Positions 1 through 9,220 are shown, counted from the first letter of the stretch. The stretch: 36,370 nt of DNA from an uncultured Colwellia sp. (GCA_913061475.1 CAJXUN010000047.1:1-36370), one strand, 5' to 3'. Made by a program: numbers and translations. Notes: generated by a model from the sequence alone, not told the origin.

Positions 1-96
1 TTTTGGATCTATGCCAAAACCTTCTTCGCCCATTAGGGCTTCACCACTGAGTTTTAAAAGGATTCGACGATACATTGGTTTGGGATTGATGCTCAT
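1..96 (-). CDS. pyrH: UMP kinase PyrH, N-terminal fragment (runs off left edge)
   Basis: The first 32 codons of UMP kinase are visible; the rest lies beyond the left edge. The product phosphorylates UMP to UDP in pyrimidine nucleotide synthesis. The translated start [20 protein letters not shown] followed by [12 protein letters not shown] matches the N-terminus of this family, including the KLSGE phosphate-binding segment. It follows tsf on the same strand, the usual rpsB-tsf-pyrH order of gammaproteobacteria. A terminator and about 300 bp of spacer separate it from tsf, so it probably has its own promoter. An AAGGA ribosome-binding site lies upstream of the ATG. Confidence 0.93.
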   Translation of the reverse strand, partial: MSINPKPMYRRILLKLSGEALMGEEGFGIDPK

Positions 97-161
97 GTAA
101 TAAACATTCCTTAAGAATTTTTAAATTAAAATAAGTCTAGGCCTGATCGACCGCGGATATT

Positions 162-192
162 TTAATACGTTTAGCGACGGTTCGAAAGTCAA
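162..192 (-). promoter_or_regulatory. Possible pyrH promoter
   Basis: On the minus strand TTGACT (187-192) is followed after 19 bp by TATTAA (162-167). It lies between the tsf terminator and pyrH, where a separate pyrH promoter is expected. The spacer is longer than ideal, so this is only a candidate. The rest of the 97-325 spacer is AT-rich and shows no ORF. Confidence 0.35.
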
Positions 193-325
193 ATATGAAA
201 AAAGTATAGAGTAGAAGCGATATATCACTTTTTTCTCGAAAAATAGTGCAATATTCAAGCTAAAAATAGAAGTAATGAAAATACCACGCACTCAAAAATT
301 TAAAGCTGTCTCAAATTTACGTCAT

Positions 326-352
326 AAAAAAAGCGCCATTAGGCGCTTTTTT
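326..352 (-). terminator. Rho-independent terminator after tsf
   Basis: GCGCC/GGCGC stem with an ATTA loop, flanked by an A-run on one side and a T-run on the other. It would end rpsB-tsf transcripts and is symmetrical enough to work on either strand. Confidence 0.85.
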
Positions 353-392
353 ACAAAAGATGCTTTAGCTTATGCTAATTTACCGAGGTAAA

Positions 393-1253
393 TTAAGCCT
401 TAGCTGCCGCAATTTGTGCTTCTACTTCAGCAGCAAAATCTTCTTCTTTCTTCTCAATACCTTCACCAACTTCTAAACGAACAAATGAAGAAATTGTTAA
501 GCCTTTCTCTTTTAAAATAGCACCAACAGTTTTCTTAGGTTCCATGATAAAAGCTTGACCTGTTAAAGAAATTTCACCAGTAAATTTCTTCATACGGCCA
601 ATGATGATTTTTTCAAGTAAATCAACTGGCTTTTTCTTGTTTTCTTCAAGCGCATCGTTTTCAGCTTTTAAGATATCTAACTGAATACGTTGTTCATTTT
701 CAACTACGCTAGCTGGCACATCTTCAGGGTTAATGTATTCTGGCTTGCTTGCAGCTACGTGCATAGCGATGTGCTTAAGTGCTTCTGCATCACCTTCACC
801 AGCAACAACAACACCGATAGTTGCACCGTGCTTGTATGAAGCTAAAGTAGTACCTTCAACATAAGCTACACGACGAACATTGATGTTTTCACCAATTTTA
901 GTCACTAAAGTAACACGCTCTTCTTCAAATTTTGCTTGTAACTCTTCAATAGAAAGTTTTTCAGCAGCAGCAACATCAGCCACTTTATTAGCAAATACTA
1001 AGAAGTTGTCATCTTTTGCGACAAAATCAGTTTGACAGTTAACTTCAACCAATGTGCCATCTTTAATGATGATTTGACCTTCAGCAGCAATGTTACCTGC
1101 TTTTTTAGCCGCTTTTGCTTGACCTGACTTACGCATGTTCTCAATCGCAAGTTCCATATCGCCATCAGCTTCTTGTAAAGCTTTTTTACAATCCATCATG
1201 CCCGCAGCTGTGCGTTCACGTAATTCTTTTACTTGTGCAGCAGTAATTGCCAT
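393..1253 (-). CDS. tsf: Elongation factor Ts
   Basis: EF-Ts is the guanine-nucleotide exchange factor that releases GDP from EF-Tu in the cytoplasm during translation elongation. At 286 residues it has the usual length. The N-terminal UBA-like segment reads [22 protein letters not shown], and the conserved core [10 protein letters not shown], which contacts EF-Tu, is present near residue 75. It is second in the rpsB-tsf operon, 93 nt downstream of rpsB, with a strong hairpin in that gap. A terminator follows its stop. TTGAGGAAAATTTC ahead of the ATG supplies the ribosome-binding site. Confidence 0.98.
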   Translation of the reverse strand: MAITAAQVKELRERTAAGMMDCKKALQEADGDMELAIENMRKSGQAKAAKKAGNIAAEGQIIIKDGTLVEVNCQTDFVAKDDNFLVFANKVADVAAAEKLSIEELQAKFEEERVTLVTKIGENINVRRVAYVEGTTLASYKHGATIGVVVAGEGDAEALKHIAMHVAASKPEYINPEDVPASVVENEQRIQLDILKAENDALEENKKKPVDLLEKIIIGRMKKFTGEISLTGQAFIMEPKKTVGAILKEKGLTISSFVRLEVGEGIEKKEEDFAAEVEAQIAAAKA

Positions 1254-1284
1254 GAAATTTTCCTCAATATAAAAAGTGTTAACT

Positions 1285-1318
1285 CATTACCACAACAAGC
1301 TTAGTTGTTGTGGTAATG
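1285..1318 (-). promoter_or_regulatory. Perfect 14-bp hairpin between rpsB and tsf (putative attenuator)
   Basis: CATTACCACAACAA (1285-1298) and TTGTTGTGGTAATG (1305-1318) form an uninterrupted 14-bp stem with a 6-nt loop. Reading the minus strand, the transcript leaves the hairpin into a mixed sequence with only a short T5 about 8 nt later, so termination is probably partial. A partial terminator here would lower tsf relative to rpsB; it could also protect mRNA ends. Confidence 0.75.
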
Positions 1319-1346
1319 CAGCATAAAACGTTACTTAAAACTGAAT

Positions 1347-2075
1347 TTATTCAGTTTCAACAAAACCGTCTTTTTCAGCTTGTACTGCGATATTTTGCTC
1401 ACGACCTGAAAGAACAGCATTAGCTGCTGAATCTAAGTATAAAGTCACAGCGCGAATCGCATCATCGTTACCTGGAACTATGTAGTCAACGCCATCTGGA
1501 TTTGAGTTTGTATCAACAACAGAAATTACTGGAATGCCTAAGTTGTTAGCTTCTTTGATAGAAATGTGCTCGTGATCAGCATCAATGATGAATAAAACAT
1601 CAGGTAAACCACCCATGTTTTTAATACCACCAAGGCTTTTCTCAAGTTTTTCCATTTCACGTGTACGCATTAACGCTTCTTTTTTAGTAAGCGCTTCAAA
1701 AGTACCGTCTGAGCTTTGAGCTTCAAGATCTTTTAAACGTTTGATTGATTGACGAACTGTTTTCCAGTTAGTCAACATACCACCTAACCAACGGTGATTT
1801 ACGTAGAATTGATCACATTTAATCGCTGCATCTTTAATTGCATCGCTTGCTGCGCGTTTAGTACCAACAAATAAAACTTTACCTTTCTTCGAAGAAACAT
1901 TGCTTAATACAGCAAGAGCTTCGTTGAACATAGGAACAGTTTGTTCAAGGTTGATGATATGAACTTTATCACGTGCACCAAAAATGTATGATTTCATTTT
2001 TGGGTTCCAGTAACGGGTTTTGTGACCGAAATGAACACCTGCTTTAAGCATATCGCGCATAGAAACGTTTGGCAT
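1347..2075 (-). CDS. rpsB: 30S ribosomal protein S2
   Basis: S2 is a late-assembling protein of the small ribosomal subunit that binds near S1. The 242-residue length is normal. Signature blocks include the start [20 protein letters not shown], then RYWNPKM, the [11 protein letters not shown] segment and the C-terminal [17 protein letters not shown]. It heads the rpsB-tsf operon and carries a roughly 205-nt leader with conserved-looking pairing. An AAGGAA ribosome-binding site precedes the ATG. In relatives S2 represses its own operon through this leader. Confidence 0.98.
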   Translation of the reverse strand: MPNVSMRDMLKAGVHFGHKTRYWNPKMKSYIFGARDKVHIINLEQTVPMFNEALAVLSNVSSKKGKVLFVGTKRAASDAIKDAAIKCDQFYVNHRWLGGMLTNWKTVRQSIKRLKDLEAQSSDGTFEALTKKEALMRTREMEKLEKSLGGIKNMGGLPDVLFIIDADHEHISIKEANNLGIPVISVVDTNSNPDGVDYIVPGNDDAIRAVTLYLDSAANAVLSGREQNIAVQAEKDGFVETE

Positions 2076-2281
2076 GTTTTTTCCTTTATGGGGTTAAGCG
2101 TTCATACATCCAATATACACGACCCTTATTGCGTTTTACATAACGTAAATTCGCTGAGCACCCCGGTATACCTTTGCTAGATGTATGTGAGTTTAGTTTT
2201 AATGTATTGAAGTTTTTCAATACCGTTTAAAGCTAAATATATTCGAAAAAATCTTTAGAGATTCGAACAAACAATTTAGCG
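2076..2281 (-). promoter_or_regulatory. rpsB 5' leader, likely S2 autoregulatory element
   Basis: About 205 nt separate the predicted start point from the rpsB ATG. On the minus strand two long-range pairings can be drawn. In the first, GGGGT plus AGCG (2164-2152) pair with CGCT plus ACCCC (2100-2090), sequestering sequence just upstream of the Shine-Dalgarno. In the second, CATACATC (2187-2180) pairs with GATGTATG (2110-2103). The two helices interlock, so they must form a pseudoknot or compete. S2-mediated control of rpsB-tsf through the leader is established in gammaproteobacteria; the exact fold here is my inference. Confidence 0.7.
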
Positions 2282-2287
2282 GCGCAC

Positions 2288-2316
2288 TTTATACCATAAT
2301 TACCAGCAACTGACCA
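2288..2316 (-). promoter_or_regulatory. Predicted rpsB promoter
   Basis: On the minus strand TGGTCA (2311-2316) is followed after 17 bp by TATAAA (2288-2293). The -10 is preceded by TGG, giving an extended -10. A GC-rich discriminator (GTGCGCCGC) follows, as in many ribosomal-protein promoters. Predicted start near 2281. Confidence 0.6.
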
Positions 2317-2425
2317 GTTTTTAGCTAAAAACCAAGCTAAATAATATTTTATTTTCTTAAGGGCTAGGATATTTAATTTTAGCGCGTTAAAATTGGGTCA
2401 CTTTTTTCATCAAGCTAATTGAATC

Positions 2426-3052
2426 ATGTCATTGAACACACCAAACGCAGAACTTTTTTACATCTATGATAGCCATTGTCCATGGAGCTATGCCTCGACT
2501 GTCCTTGTTGAAAAGGTCTTAAGTGCCTTCCCTTCTATTACTTTTAGGGCCATGCACGTTGGTTATTATGATGGCGATAATAAAGTATCACCAACCACTA
2601 TTACTGCTGTGCGAGAATTTAGTCAGGTAACCTTTGGTGCCAACTATATTGACACACTTAATTATCCAAAAGACTCGACATTAGCTGCTAATTTAATGGC
2701 ATGGGTACAAAACAAGTCTGCAAAATCTGCCTTTGAGTTACTGAAAAAATTACAGCATGCTCATTTTGTCTTAGGTAACGAATTAATCGATAGTGACAGT
2801 GTCGGTGAGATTATTGACGAACTAAAACTTTCACCACCGGCAAAATGTCTACAATCGAACAAACTCACCAAAGATGCTGAATTTGCCATTCATGATATTA
2901 TTGAAGTTCAAGAAATTATTGGTACTCAAGCCATTCCAGCCATCTTGTTGGCTTACAATGAAAATTTAGTATTATTAAATCATAATCTTTATTTAGAAAA
3001 TCCTGACGCAATTATTGATGCTGTAACGTTAGAGTTAGAAAACCTATCTTAA
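2426..3052 (+). CDS. DsbA-fold (thioredoxin-like) protein with CPWS motif
   Basis: This 208-residue protein has a thioredoxin-like active site close to its N-terminus (YDSHCPWSYAS, about residues 14-24) and a cis-proline segment near the C-terminus (GTQAIPAILLAY). That is the layout of the DsbA family (DsbA/FrnE/HCCA isomerase group). There is no signal peptide, so it is probably cytoplasmic. The motif is CPWS rather than CxxC, leaving a single cysteine at that site; this suggests a glutathione-dependent or isomerase-type activity rather than classical disulfide exchange. It sits between the divergent rpsB and map genes. The substrate is unknown and no strong Shine-Dalgarno is seen before the ATG. 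Confidence 0.8.
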   Translation: MSLNTPNAELFYIYDSHCPWSYASTVLVEKVLSAFPSITFRAMHVGYYDGDNKVSPTTITAVREFSQVTFGANYIDTLNYPKDSTLAANLMAWVQNKSAKSAFELLKKLQHAHFVLGNELIDSDSVGEIIDELKLSPPAKCLQSNKLTKDAEFAIHDIIEVQEIIGTQAIPAILLAYNENLVLLNHNLYLENPDAIIDAVTLELENLS

Positions 3053-3100
3053 TAGTAATACCCCGCATTAGCATTAATAGTAACTAGTTACTAGATAAAT

Positions 3101-3130
3101 TACAGGCATTACCATTAGGTAATGCCTGTA
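3101..3130. terminator. Perfect 13-bp inverted repeat downstream of the DsbA-fold gene
   Basis: TACAGGCATTACC (3101-3113) and its exact complement (3118-3130) flank an ATTA loop. It lies about 50 nt after the stop at 3052 and probably ends that transcript or stabilises its 3' end. There is no T-run on either side, so it is not a canonical intrinsic terminator. A second palindrome, AGTAACTAGTTACT, lies at 3079-3092. Confidence 0.55.
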
Positions 3131-3276
3131 TGAACCTTATATACTGCCTTTATATATTTACCTCTTCTGCCAATCAGGCAATTAATTAATTTATCTTATG
3201 CTTTACGATTGGGAAAAACCTAAAAAGCATGTAAAATCACGAACAATAATTATTTACACCTTACTAGCACTCAATG

Positions 3277-3304
3277 TTGTTTCGCGAAAATTCAACAATA
3301 CAAT
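3277..3304 (+). promoter_or_regulatory. Predicted map promoter
   Basis: TTGTTT (3277-3282), a 16-bp spacer and TACAAT (3299-3304) would start transcription near 3311, about 35 nt before the map ATG. A TTGAGGT ribosome-binding site follows at 3336-3341. Confidence 0.5.
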
Positions 3305-3345
3305 TTATGCTAATGAGGTTCAAAATACAGTCACATTGAGGTTTT

Positions 3346-4134
3346 ATGACAATTACGATTAAAGATCAGCAAGAAATTGAGAAAATGAGAGTTGCAGGAA
3401 AGCTTGCTGCAGATGTATTGGAAATGATTGAGCCTCACGTAAAAGCAGGTGTAACAACTAATGAGTTGAATACATTATGCGCTGAATATACGGAAAAAGT
3501 GCAAGGGGCTATCTCAGCACCATTAAATTATCACGGCTTCCCAAAGTCTATTTGTACGTCAGTTAACCACGTTGTTTGTCACGGTATTCCAAATGATGTG
3601 CCATTAGTTGATGGTGATATCATTAATATTGATATTACAGTGATTAAAGATGGTTACCACGGCGACACCAGCAAAATGTTTTTCATTGGTGAAACCTCTG
3701 CAGAAGACAATCGTCTATGTCGCATAACGCAAGAAGCCTTGTATATTGGCCTTAAAAAAGTAAAACCAGGTAATACTTTTGGTGAAATAGGCACGGCGAT
3801 TCAAAAATTCATCAAAAAATCTGGTCGTTATTCTATTGTAAAAGAATATTGTGGTCATGGTATCGGTAAAGAGTTTCACGAAGAGCCACAAATTGTCCAT
3901 TATAAAAACAATGACAAAGATAAAATGGCAGTCGGTATGTGCTTTACCGTTGAACCGATGATTAATTTAGGCCGAGCCAACACCTTACTCGACAAGGAAG
4001 ATAACTGGACGGTATATACCTTGGACGGTAAGAAATCAGCACAATGGGAACACACCGTCGTCGTAACCAAAACAGGTTGTGAAATATTAACCTTACGCAA
4101 AGATGACACAATACCTAGAATGCTACATAACTAG
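3346..4134 (+). CDS. map: Methionine aminopeptidase, type I
   Basis: Removes the initiator methionine from nascent proteins in the cytoplasm using two divalent metal ions. The 262-residue length fits type Ia enzymes. All five metal ligands are visible: Asp96 and Asp107 (in DGYHGDTSKMF), His171 (YCGHGIG), Glu203 (TVEPMI) and Glu235 (QWEHTVVV). The substrate-contacting histidines His79 (VVCHGIP) and His178 are also present. The C-terminus keeps the ILTLRKDDTIP signature. It is the first gene of the map-glnD-dapD run, divergent from rpsB as in E. coli except for the extra DsbA-fold gene between them. Confidence 0.97.
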   Translation: MTITIKDQQEIEKMRVAGKLAADVLEMIEPHVKAGVTTNELNTLCAEYTEKVQGAISAPLNYHGFPKSICTSVNHVVCHGIPNDVPLVDGDIINIDITVIKDGYHGDTSKMFFIGETSAEDNRLCRITQEALYIGLKKVKPGNTFGEIGTAIQKFIKKSGRYSIVKEYCGHGIGKEFHEEPQIVHYKNNDKDKMAVGMCFTVEPMINLGRANTLLDKEDNWTVYTLDGKKSAQWEHTVVVTKTGCEILTLRKDDTIPRMLHN

Positions 4135-4216
4135 GTCATCGATTATGTGACACGCTAAAGGATTATTTAAAATTAGCCGTCAATTGTATTATTGAGAAAA
4201 ATGTGAGAGCTTACTG

Positions 4217-6841
4217 TTGAATATTACCCCACCCATTCCAGAAAATTACTGTGAAGCTCTCGCCGTTAGCGCCCCTTCGTTAACGAGCGCGCAAATATGC
4301 GCTCTCAGTAGAGAATTTTTGCAGTGGCAACAAGCACAGTTCCCCATCAGCGAAGTTACATCACTTGTTGCGGCACGCGCCTATTACGTCGATCTTATTT
4401 TAACTAAACTGTGGTGCCAACATCATTTAGATGAGTATCAAATCAGCTTAGTGGCGGTTGGCGGCTACGGTCGTAAAGAACTTCACCCCTATTCAGACGT
4501 TGATATCTTATTGATCACTCAAGATGTGATCGAAGATCATTTAGCAGAAAAAATCTCATCATTTATTACTCAACTGTGGGACGTAAAACTAGATATTGGT
4601 CACAGTGTTCGCAGCATTAGAGAGTGTTTGAATCAAGCTATCGATGATGTCACTATCGCAACAAATTTAATGGAAATGCGACAAATCTGCGGTAACGAAG
4701 CATTAGTGACTCAATTGCAGCCTTTGTTAGTTGAAGACATATTTTGGACTTCTGAAAAGTTTTTTCTCGCCAAACGCAATGAACAATATCAACGTCACCA
4801 ACAATATCATGGCGCTTCTTATACACTTGAGCCTAACCTAAAAGCTAACCCCGGAGGCTTAAGAGATATTCAAACAATCGGTTGGGTTGCCAAACGTCAC
4901 TTCATGGCTGATACACTCGAACAACTTATTGATCATCACTACTTAACCAGCAATGAGTTTTTCGAACTCATCGAATGTCAAGATTACTTATGGCGTATGC
5001 GCTGTGCCTTACACTTTATCGCGGGTCGTAATGAAAATCGATTACTGTTTGATTATCAAGCAGACGTTGCTGAATTAATGGGTTTTGGTGACGGCGGAAA
5101 ACTAGCAATTGAACGGATGATGAAGCGATTTTTCCGTATAATATCTCGCGTTTCAGAACTCAACAGAATGCTACTACAGCATTTTGAATATGCCATTCTA
5201 AACGAAAAAAAGCACAGTAAAGAAATTATCCTCAATGATGACTTTGTCATTATTGATGGTCAAATCAAGGTCTGTAATAGGCGTGTTTTTACCCGTTCCA
5301 CCATGATCATGGAAATGTTTTTACTGATCGCTCAACATAAAGAAATTACCGACTTACACCCTGAAACATTACGCTTGATGCGTAATGCTCGCAGGAGACT
5401 TGTCTCTGGTATGATTGACTACGAACGCTGTCGCGAAATTTTTGTCAAATTAATTAGGCACCCTAGAGGCTTAGGCCTAGCATTCACGTTAATGCACCGC
5501 CATTCCATTATTGGCGCCTACTTACCACAGTGGCGCCATATTGTTGGCCAAATGCAGTTTGACTTGTTTCACGCCTATTCTGTCGACGAGCATAGTTATC
5601 GTTTACTGAAAAATTTGTATCGATTTAGCCAAGTAAAGCATAATGCTGAATATCCATTATGTAGCAAGATAGTGCAACGGGTTCGTAAGCCAGAGCTGTT
5701 ATATTTTGCCGGCATATTTCACGATATAGCCAAAGGCCGTGGTGGCGACCACGCTAAACTCGGCGCTATTGACGCCTTAGACTTTGCTAAAATTCACAAG
5801 TTGGGTAACCATGATGGTCGTATGATATCTTGGTTGGTTGAACAACATTTATTGATGTCTGTTACCGCGCAACGCAGAGATATATCAGATCCTGAAGTCA
5901 TTAAAACTTTTGCTGAAATTGTGCGTGACGAAGCTCATCTTGACTATTTATATTGCTTAACGGTTGCAGACATGCGTGCCACTAACGAAAGTTTATGGAA
6001 TAGTTGGAAAGCTAACTTACTCGAAGATCTCTATTACAGCACCAAGCGTGCCTTTAGACGCGGCCTTGAGAAACCAGTCGATTTAAGAGCAAAAATTAGA
6101 GAAAATCAACAACAAGCCATTGAAATTTTAAAAGCAGAAACGCTAGATCAAGAGCGCTTGAAGCAATTATGGAAAGAATTTAAAGCCGATTATTTTTTAC
6201 GCTACTCTCCAGAGCAGATTGCTTGGCACTTTAAACATATATTGTCACACAATAAAGCAAAACCTTTAGTCATTATTAGCCCTAAACCTTATCGAGGCGG
6301 GACAGAGGTTTTTGTTTATACCAAAGACAAACCGAATATATTTTTAAACATTGTCTCATTACTGGGTGCGAAAAAGCTTTCCATTCATGATGCTAAAATC
6401 ACCACCAATAAATCTGGCTATACTGCAAACACATTTGTGGTCTTAGATAATCGTAATAAAGCCATTAACGATAGCGCTAGAGCATTAACCATAGCGCGTT
6501 CATTAAGTATTAAATTAGCCTCAAAACAAATTCGTATTAAGCCGAAACCTTTGGCGAAAAGGTTTCGTCAATTTAAAGTGCCAACCCATGTTAGTTTTAT
6601 TAAAGGCAGCGCGAAAAATCATACACTGTTAGAAATAGTCGCTTTAGATCATCCTGGTCTGTTAGCCAATATTGCGGCCATATTTCAAAAATGTAATATC
6701 CAAATACATTCAGCTAAGATCACCACTTTCGGTGAAAAGGCAGAAGACGTTTTTACCGTATCAAATAGTGATAATAAAGCGCTAACCAAAGATCAAGAAG
6801 TCACATTAGAAGCAATGCTTTGTGCTGATAGTCACCGATAA
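4217..6841 (+). CDS. glnD: Bifunctional uridylyltransferase / uridylyl-removing enzyme GlnD
   Basis: Nitrogen-status sensor that uridylylates PII proteins when glutamine is low and removes UMP when it is high, so controlling glutamine synthetase and NtrBC. Four domains are visible in 874 residues: a nucleotidyltransferase with GGYGR (82-86) and the metal aspartates of SDVDILLI (Asp94, Asp96); a helical linker; an HD hydrolase with [12 protein letters not shown] (His502/Asp503); and two ACT domains (about 697-775 and 801-870) that bind glutamine. The start is TTG at 4217, chosen because TGAGAG lies about 8 nt upstream and the following residues align with known N-termini. It lies 82 nt after map and 32 nt before dapD. 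Confidence 0.97.
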   Translation: MNITPPIPENYCEALAVSAPSLTSAQICALSREFLQWQQAQFPISEVTSLVAARAYYVDLILTKLWCQHHLDEYQISLVAVGGYGRKELHPYSDVDILLITQDVIEDHLAEKISSFITQLWDVKLDIGHSVRSIRECLNQAIDDVTIATNLMEMRQICGNEALVTQLQPLLVEDIFWTSEKFFLAKRNEQYQRHQQYHGASYTLEPNLKANPGGLRDIQTIGWVAKRHFMADTLEQLIDHHYLTSNEFFELIECQDYLWRMRCALHFIAGRNENRLLFDYQADVAELMGFGDGGKLAIERMMKRFFRIISRVSELNRMLLQHFEYAILNEKKHSKEIILNDDFVIIDGQIKVCNRRVFTRSTMIMEMFLLIAQHKEITDLHPETLRLMRNARRRLVSGMIDYERCREIFVKLIRHPRGLGLAFTLMHRHSIIGAYLPQWRHIVGQMQFDLFHAYSVDEHSYRLLKNLYRFSQVKHNAEYPLCSKIVQRVRKPELLYFAGIFHDIAKGRGGDHAKLGAIDALDFAKIHKLGNHDGRMISWLVEQHLLMSVTAQRRDISDPEVIKTFAEIVRDEAHLDYLYCLTVADMRATNESLWNSWKANLLEDLYYSTKRAFRRGLEKPVDLRAKIRENQQQAIEILKAETLDQERLKQLWKEFKADYFLRYSPEQIAWHFKHILSHNKAKPLVIISPKPYRGGTEVFVYTKDKPNIFLNIVSLLGAKKLSIHDAKITTNKSGYTANTFVVLDNRNKAINDSARALTIARSLSIKLASKQIRIKPKPLAKRFRQFKVPTHVSFIKGSAKNHTLLEIVALDHPGLLANIAAIFQKCNIQIHSAKITTFGEKAEDVFTVSNSDNKALTKDQEVTLEAMLCADSHR

Positions 6842-6873
6842 ATTTTATGCAATGAATAATTAGGAATACCCAA

Positions 6874-7704
6874 ATGTCAGAATTACAAACAATTATTGAA
6901 CAAGCGTTCGACGAACGTATGAACATTACACCCGCGAGTGTATCTTCTGAAGTAAAACAAGCGGTGTTAGACGCCTTAGCTGCGTTAAATAATGGCTCAG
7001 CACGTGTTGCAGAAAAAATTGCAGGTGAATGGGTGGTACATCAATGGTTGAAAAAAGCCGTGCTATTGTCATTTCGAATTTGGGATAATGAAGTGATCGA
7101 CGGCGCTGAAAGTAAGTTTTTTGACAAAGTACCAATGAAATATAGTAACTACAGTCACGCTGACTTTGCGGCTGATGGCGTCAGAGTTGTGCCTGGTGCA
7201 TCGGTTCGCACCGGCAGTTATATTGGTAAAAACGTGGTCGTTATGCCAAGTTTTGTAAACATTGGCGCCTACGTTGATGAAGGTTGCATGGTTGATGGTT
7301 GGGCAACAGTGGGCTCATGTGCGCAAATAGGTAAGAACGTACATTTGTCTGGTGGTGTCGGCATTGGTGGGGTTTTAGAGCCACTACAAGCGGGACCAAC
7401 AATCATTGAAGACAATTGCTTTATTGGTGCGCGTTCAGAAATTGTTGAAGGTGTCATTGTTGAGGAAGGTGCGGTGATTTCAATGGGCGTATATATCGGC
7501 CAGAGTACCCGTATTTTTGACCGCGAAACCGGTGAAACACATTATGGACGAGTGCCTGCTGGCTCAGTTGTTGTACCAGGAAACTTGCCATCAAAATGTG
7601 GTACATACAGCTTATATGCCGCGATAATCGTTAAAAAAGTCGATGCTAAAACCCGTGCTAAAGTCGGTATTAATGCTTTACTTCGTTCGGTATCTGAAGA
7701 GTAA
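6874..7704 (+). CDS. dapD: 2,3,4,5-tetrahydropyridine-2,6-dicarboxylate N-succinyltransferase
   Basis: Transfers succinyl from succinyl-CoA to tetrahydrodipicolinate in the succinylase branch of the diaminopimelate/lysine pathway, feeding peptidoglycan. The 276 residues comprise a helical N-terminal domain, then a left-handed beta-helix of hexapeptide repeats from about residue 105 to 240 (for example [20 protein letters not shown] and [20 protein letters not shown]), then a C-terminal segment with [20 protein letters not shown]. It ends the map-glnD-dapD run, and a hairpin follows its stop. Confidence 0.97.
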   Translation: MSELQTIIEQAFDERMNITPASVSSEVKQAVLDALAALNNGSARVAEKIAGEWVVHQWLKKAVLLSFRIWDNEVIDGAESKFFDKVPMKYSNYSHADFAADGVRVVPGASVRTGSYIGKNVVVMPSFVNIGAYVDEGCMVDGWATVGSCAQIGKNVHLSGGVGIGGVLEPLQAGPTIIEDNCFIGARSEIVEGVIVEEGAVISMGVYIGQSTRIFDRETGETHYGRVPAGSVVVPGNLPSKCGTYSLYAAIIVKKVDAKTRAKVGINALLRSVSEE

Positions 7705-7731
7705 TTAACCGCGCTTATTATTAACATTAAA

Positions 7732-7761
7732 TTGTGCAGTGTTGATAAATACACTGCACAA
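7732..7761. terminator. Perfect 11-bp inverted repeat after dapD
   Basis: TTGTGCAGTGT (7732-7742) and its exact complement (7751-7761) enclose an 8-nt AT-rich loop, 28 nt after the dapD stop. Only AAAATATTT follows, not a clean T-run, so termination may be factor-assisted. Confidence 0.55.
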
Positions 7762-7978
7762 AAATATTTAGCCACGACGAGCAAATCAAACAAAGTGCTG
7801 TTTTTTTGACACTCTATTTATCATGTATAACTCACCGAAAAATCCACTAAAAAAATTTCAAATATAATAATTTTCATTACCAAAAAAAACATTAAAAACA
7901 TAATATTTAACATTAAAATCAACAAATTAAAAATCGATTTAAAATAATATTATTAATATTGTAGAGTCAAAATTACAA
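7762..7978. other. Very AT-rich upstream region of the small lipoprotein gene
   Basis: This stretch is almost entirely A/T, with repeated AATATT/TTAATATT blocks and no ORF. Such DNA is typical of intrinsically bent regulatory DNA that binds IHF or H-NS-type proteins. Its position directly upstream of a sigma-54-like promoter fits that reading, since such promoters commonly need DNA looping. No specific activator site was identified. Confidence 0.4.
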
Positions 7979-7994
7979 TTGGCATAACCTTTGC
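7979..7994 (+). promoter_or_regulatory. Sigma-54 (RpoN) type promoter
   Basis: TTGGCATAACCTTTGC matches the RpoN consensus YTGGCACG-N4-TTGC: GG (7981-7982) and GC (7993-7994) are separated by exactly 10 nt. The mismatches are CATA for CACG. The predicted start is near 8006, 27 nt before the lipoprotein ATG at 8033. A GTGATGA/TCATCAC inverted repeat (7999-8005, 8019-8025) spans the start site. Confidence 0.6.
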
Positions 7995-8032
7995 GATAGT
8001 GATGACATGTACCCCTAATCATCACAAGCATT

Positions 8033-8359
8033 ATGAAAAAGTCATTTACATTATTCGCTATTTTAATTGTTACGCTACTATCGGCTTGTAGCTCGACACA
8101 GAAAACTATTGTAAAAAAGAAACCACTCGTTTCAGACCATTATTTAATGCTTAGTCTGTTAAATCGTCCTATGACACAAGATCAGCAAATGATGTTGGCG
8201 TTTGCAGCACAACGTGCAAATTATCAAAACCCTTATTTTGTCAATGCTATTGCGATAAAAGGACCAAAAGATGATGATAAAACTACAAGCGTAAAACACA
8301 GCTACAGTAACTTAATCGCACAGGACTTTAACTCAGTACAAATTAGTGGTCCGAATTAA
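8033..8359 (+). CDS. Small lipoprotein, function unknown
   Basis: A 108-residue protein with a clear lipoprotein signal: positive N-terminus MKKS, a hydrophobic core and the lipobox LLSAC with the modified Cys at residue 19. The residue after the cysteine is Ser, so outer-membrane sorting by Lol is expected. The mature part is short, polar and rich in Gln, Asn and Lys, without a motif I recognise. No strong Shine-Dalgarno is visible. It is a single-gene unit facing truC, downstream of a sigma-54-like promoter, suggesting expression under a specific stress or nutrient signal. Confidence 0.75.
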   Translation: MKKSFTLFAILIVTLLSACSSTQKTIVKKKPLVSDHYLMLSLLNRPMTQDQQMMLAFAAQRANYQNPYFVNAIAIKGPKDDDKTTSVKHSYSNLIAQDFNSVQISGPN

Positions 8360-8452
8360 TCACTACCGCATTAACCGGAACCACACTAACCACCAAGGTA
8401 ATAATCTATAAAAGCCTTCACCTAATATCCGCAACACTGGGGAAACTAGACG

Positions 8453-9220
8453 CTAAAACGTTTCCTTGGACCACGAAAATTCATTAAACACCTGTAACCA
8501 TTGTTCATCAAAATCTGCTTCAATCAAAATAGGCAGCTCGGTAACGGGATGAAAAAACTCTAATTTTTTAGCCATTAGCATCAGTCGTTTAAAGCCAAAA
8601 TATTCACCAAAAAATGGATTTTGCTTATTGTCACCATAATTTATATCACCAATAATTGGATGACGTAAATGTGCGAGGTGACGACGAATTTGATGACGAC
8701 GCCCGGTATAAGGCTGACATTTAATTAACGAATATCGAACGCTAGCGTACTTCCCTAAAGGAACGGCAAGTGAAGCACTAGCAATCGACTGATAATAAGT
8801 CTGCGCACTTTGTGCTTCTTTATCCCGGCTAACATCCTTATCACCTAAATCATCGAGTTTTTCTTTTAAAGGATGATCAATGATGCCATCATTTAACAAG
8901 TGCCCACGCGTTAATGCATAATAAGTTTTTTGAATTTTTCGGTCACTAAATGCTTGGCCCATTAGGCGAGCAACGTCTTTGCTTAAGGCAAATAACAACA
9001 CACCGGAAGTTGGTCTATCTAAACGATGTAATGGATATACATACTGACCAATTTGATCACGAATTAGCTGCAAGGCAAAGTAAATTTCATCTTTATCCAT
9101 AAAACTACGATGGACAAATAGCCCAGGTGGCTTATCAATAGCAACAAGGTACTCATCTTGAAATAAAATATTTATTATCGGTTTATCAAGAATTACCGTA
9201 CCGGCATTTTTTATGGTCAT
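8453..9220 (-). CDS. truC: tRNA pseudouridine synthase C (TruC)
   Basis: RluA-family pseudouridine synthase; TruC modifies U65 in the acceptor/T-arm region of certain tRNAs. The 255-residue sequence has the RluA catalytic motif HRLDRPTSGVL with catalytic Asp68, the upstream VAIDKPPGLFVHRS segment and the TGRRHQIRRHLAHLRHPIIGD block. The IGQ-VYPLHRLDRP context and VHRS separate TruC from RluA/C/D. It is divergent from the DUF3549 gene; truC and DUF3549/DUF3301 genes are also neighbours in Vibrio and Shewanella relatives. Confidence 0.93.
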   Translation of the reverse strand: MTIKNAGTVILDKPIINILFQDEYLVAIDKPPGLFVHRSFMDKDEIYFALQLIRDQIGQYVYPLHRLDRPTSGVLLFALSKDVARLMGQAFSDRKIQKTYYALTRGHLLNDGIIDHPLKEKLDDLGDKDVSRDKEAQSAQTYYQSIASASLAVPLGKYASVRYSLIKCQPYTGRRHQIRRHLAHLRHPIIGDINYGDNKQNPFFGEYFGFKRLMLMAKKLEFFHPVTELPILIEADFDEQWLQVFNEFSWSKETF

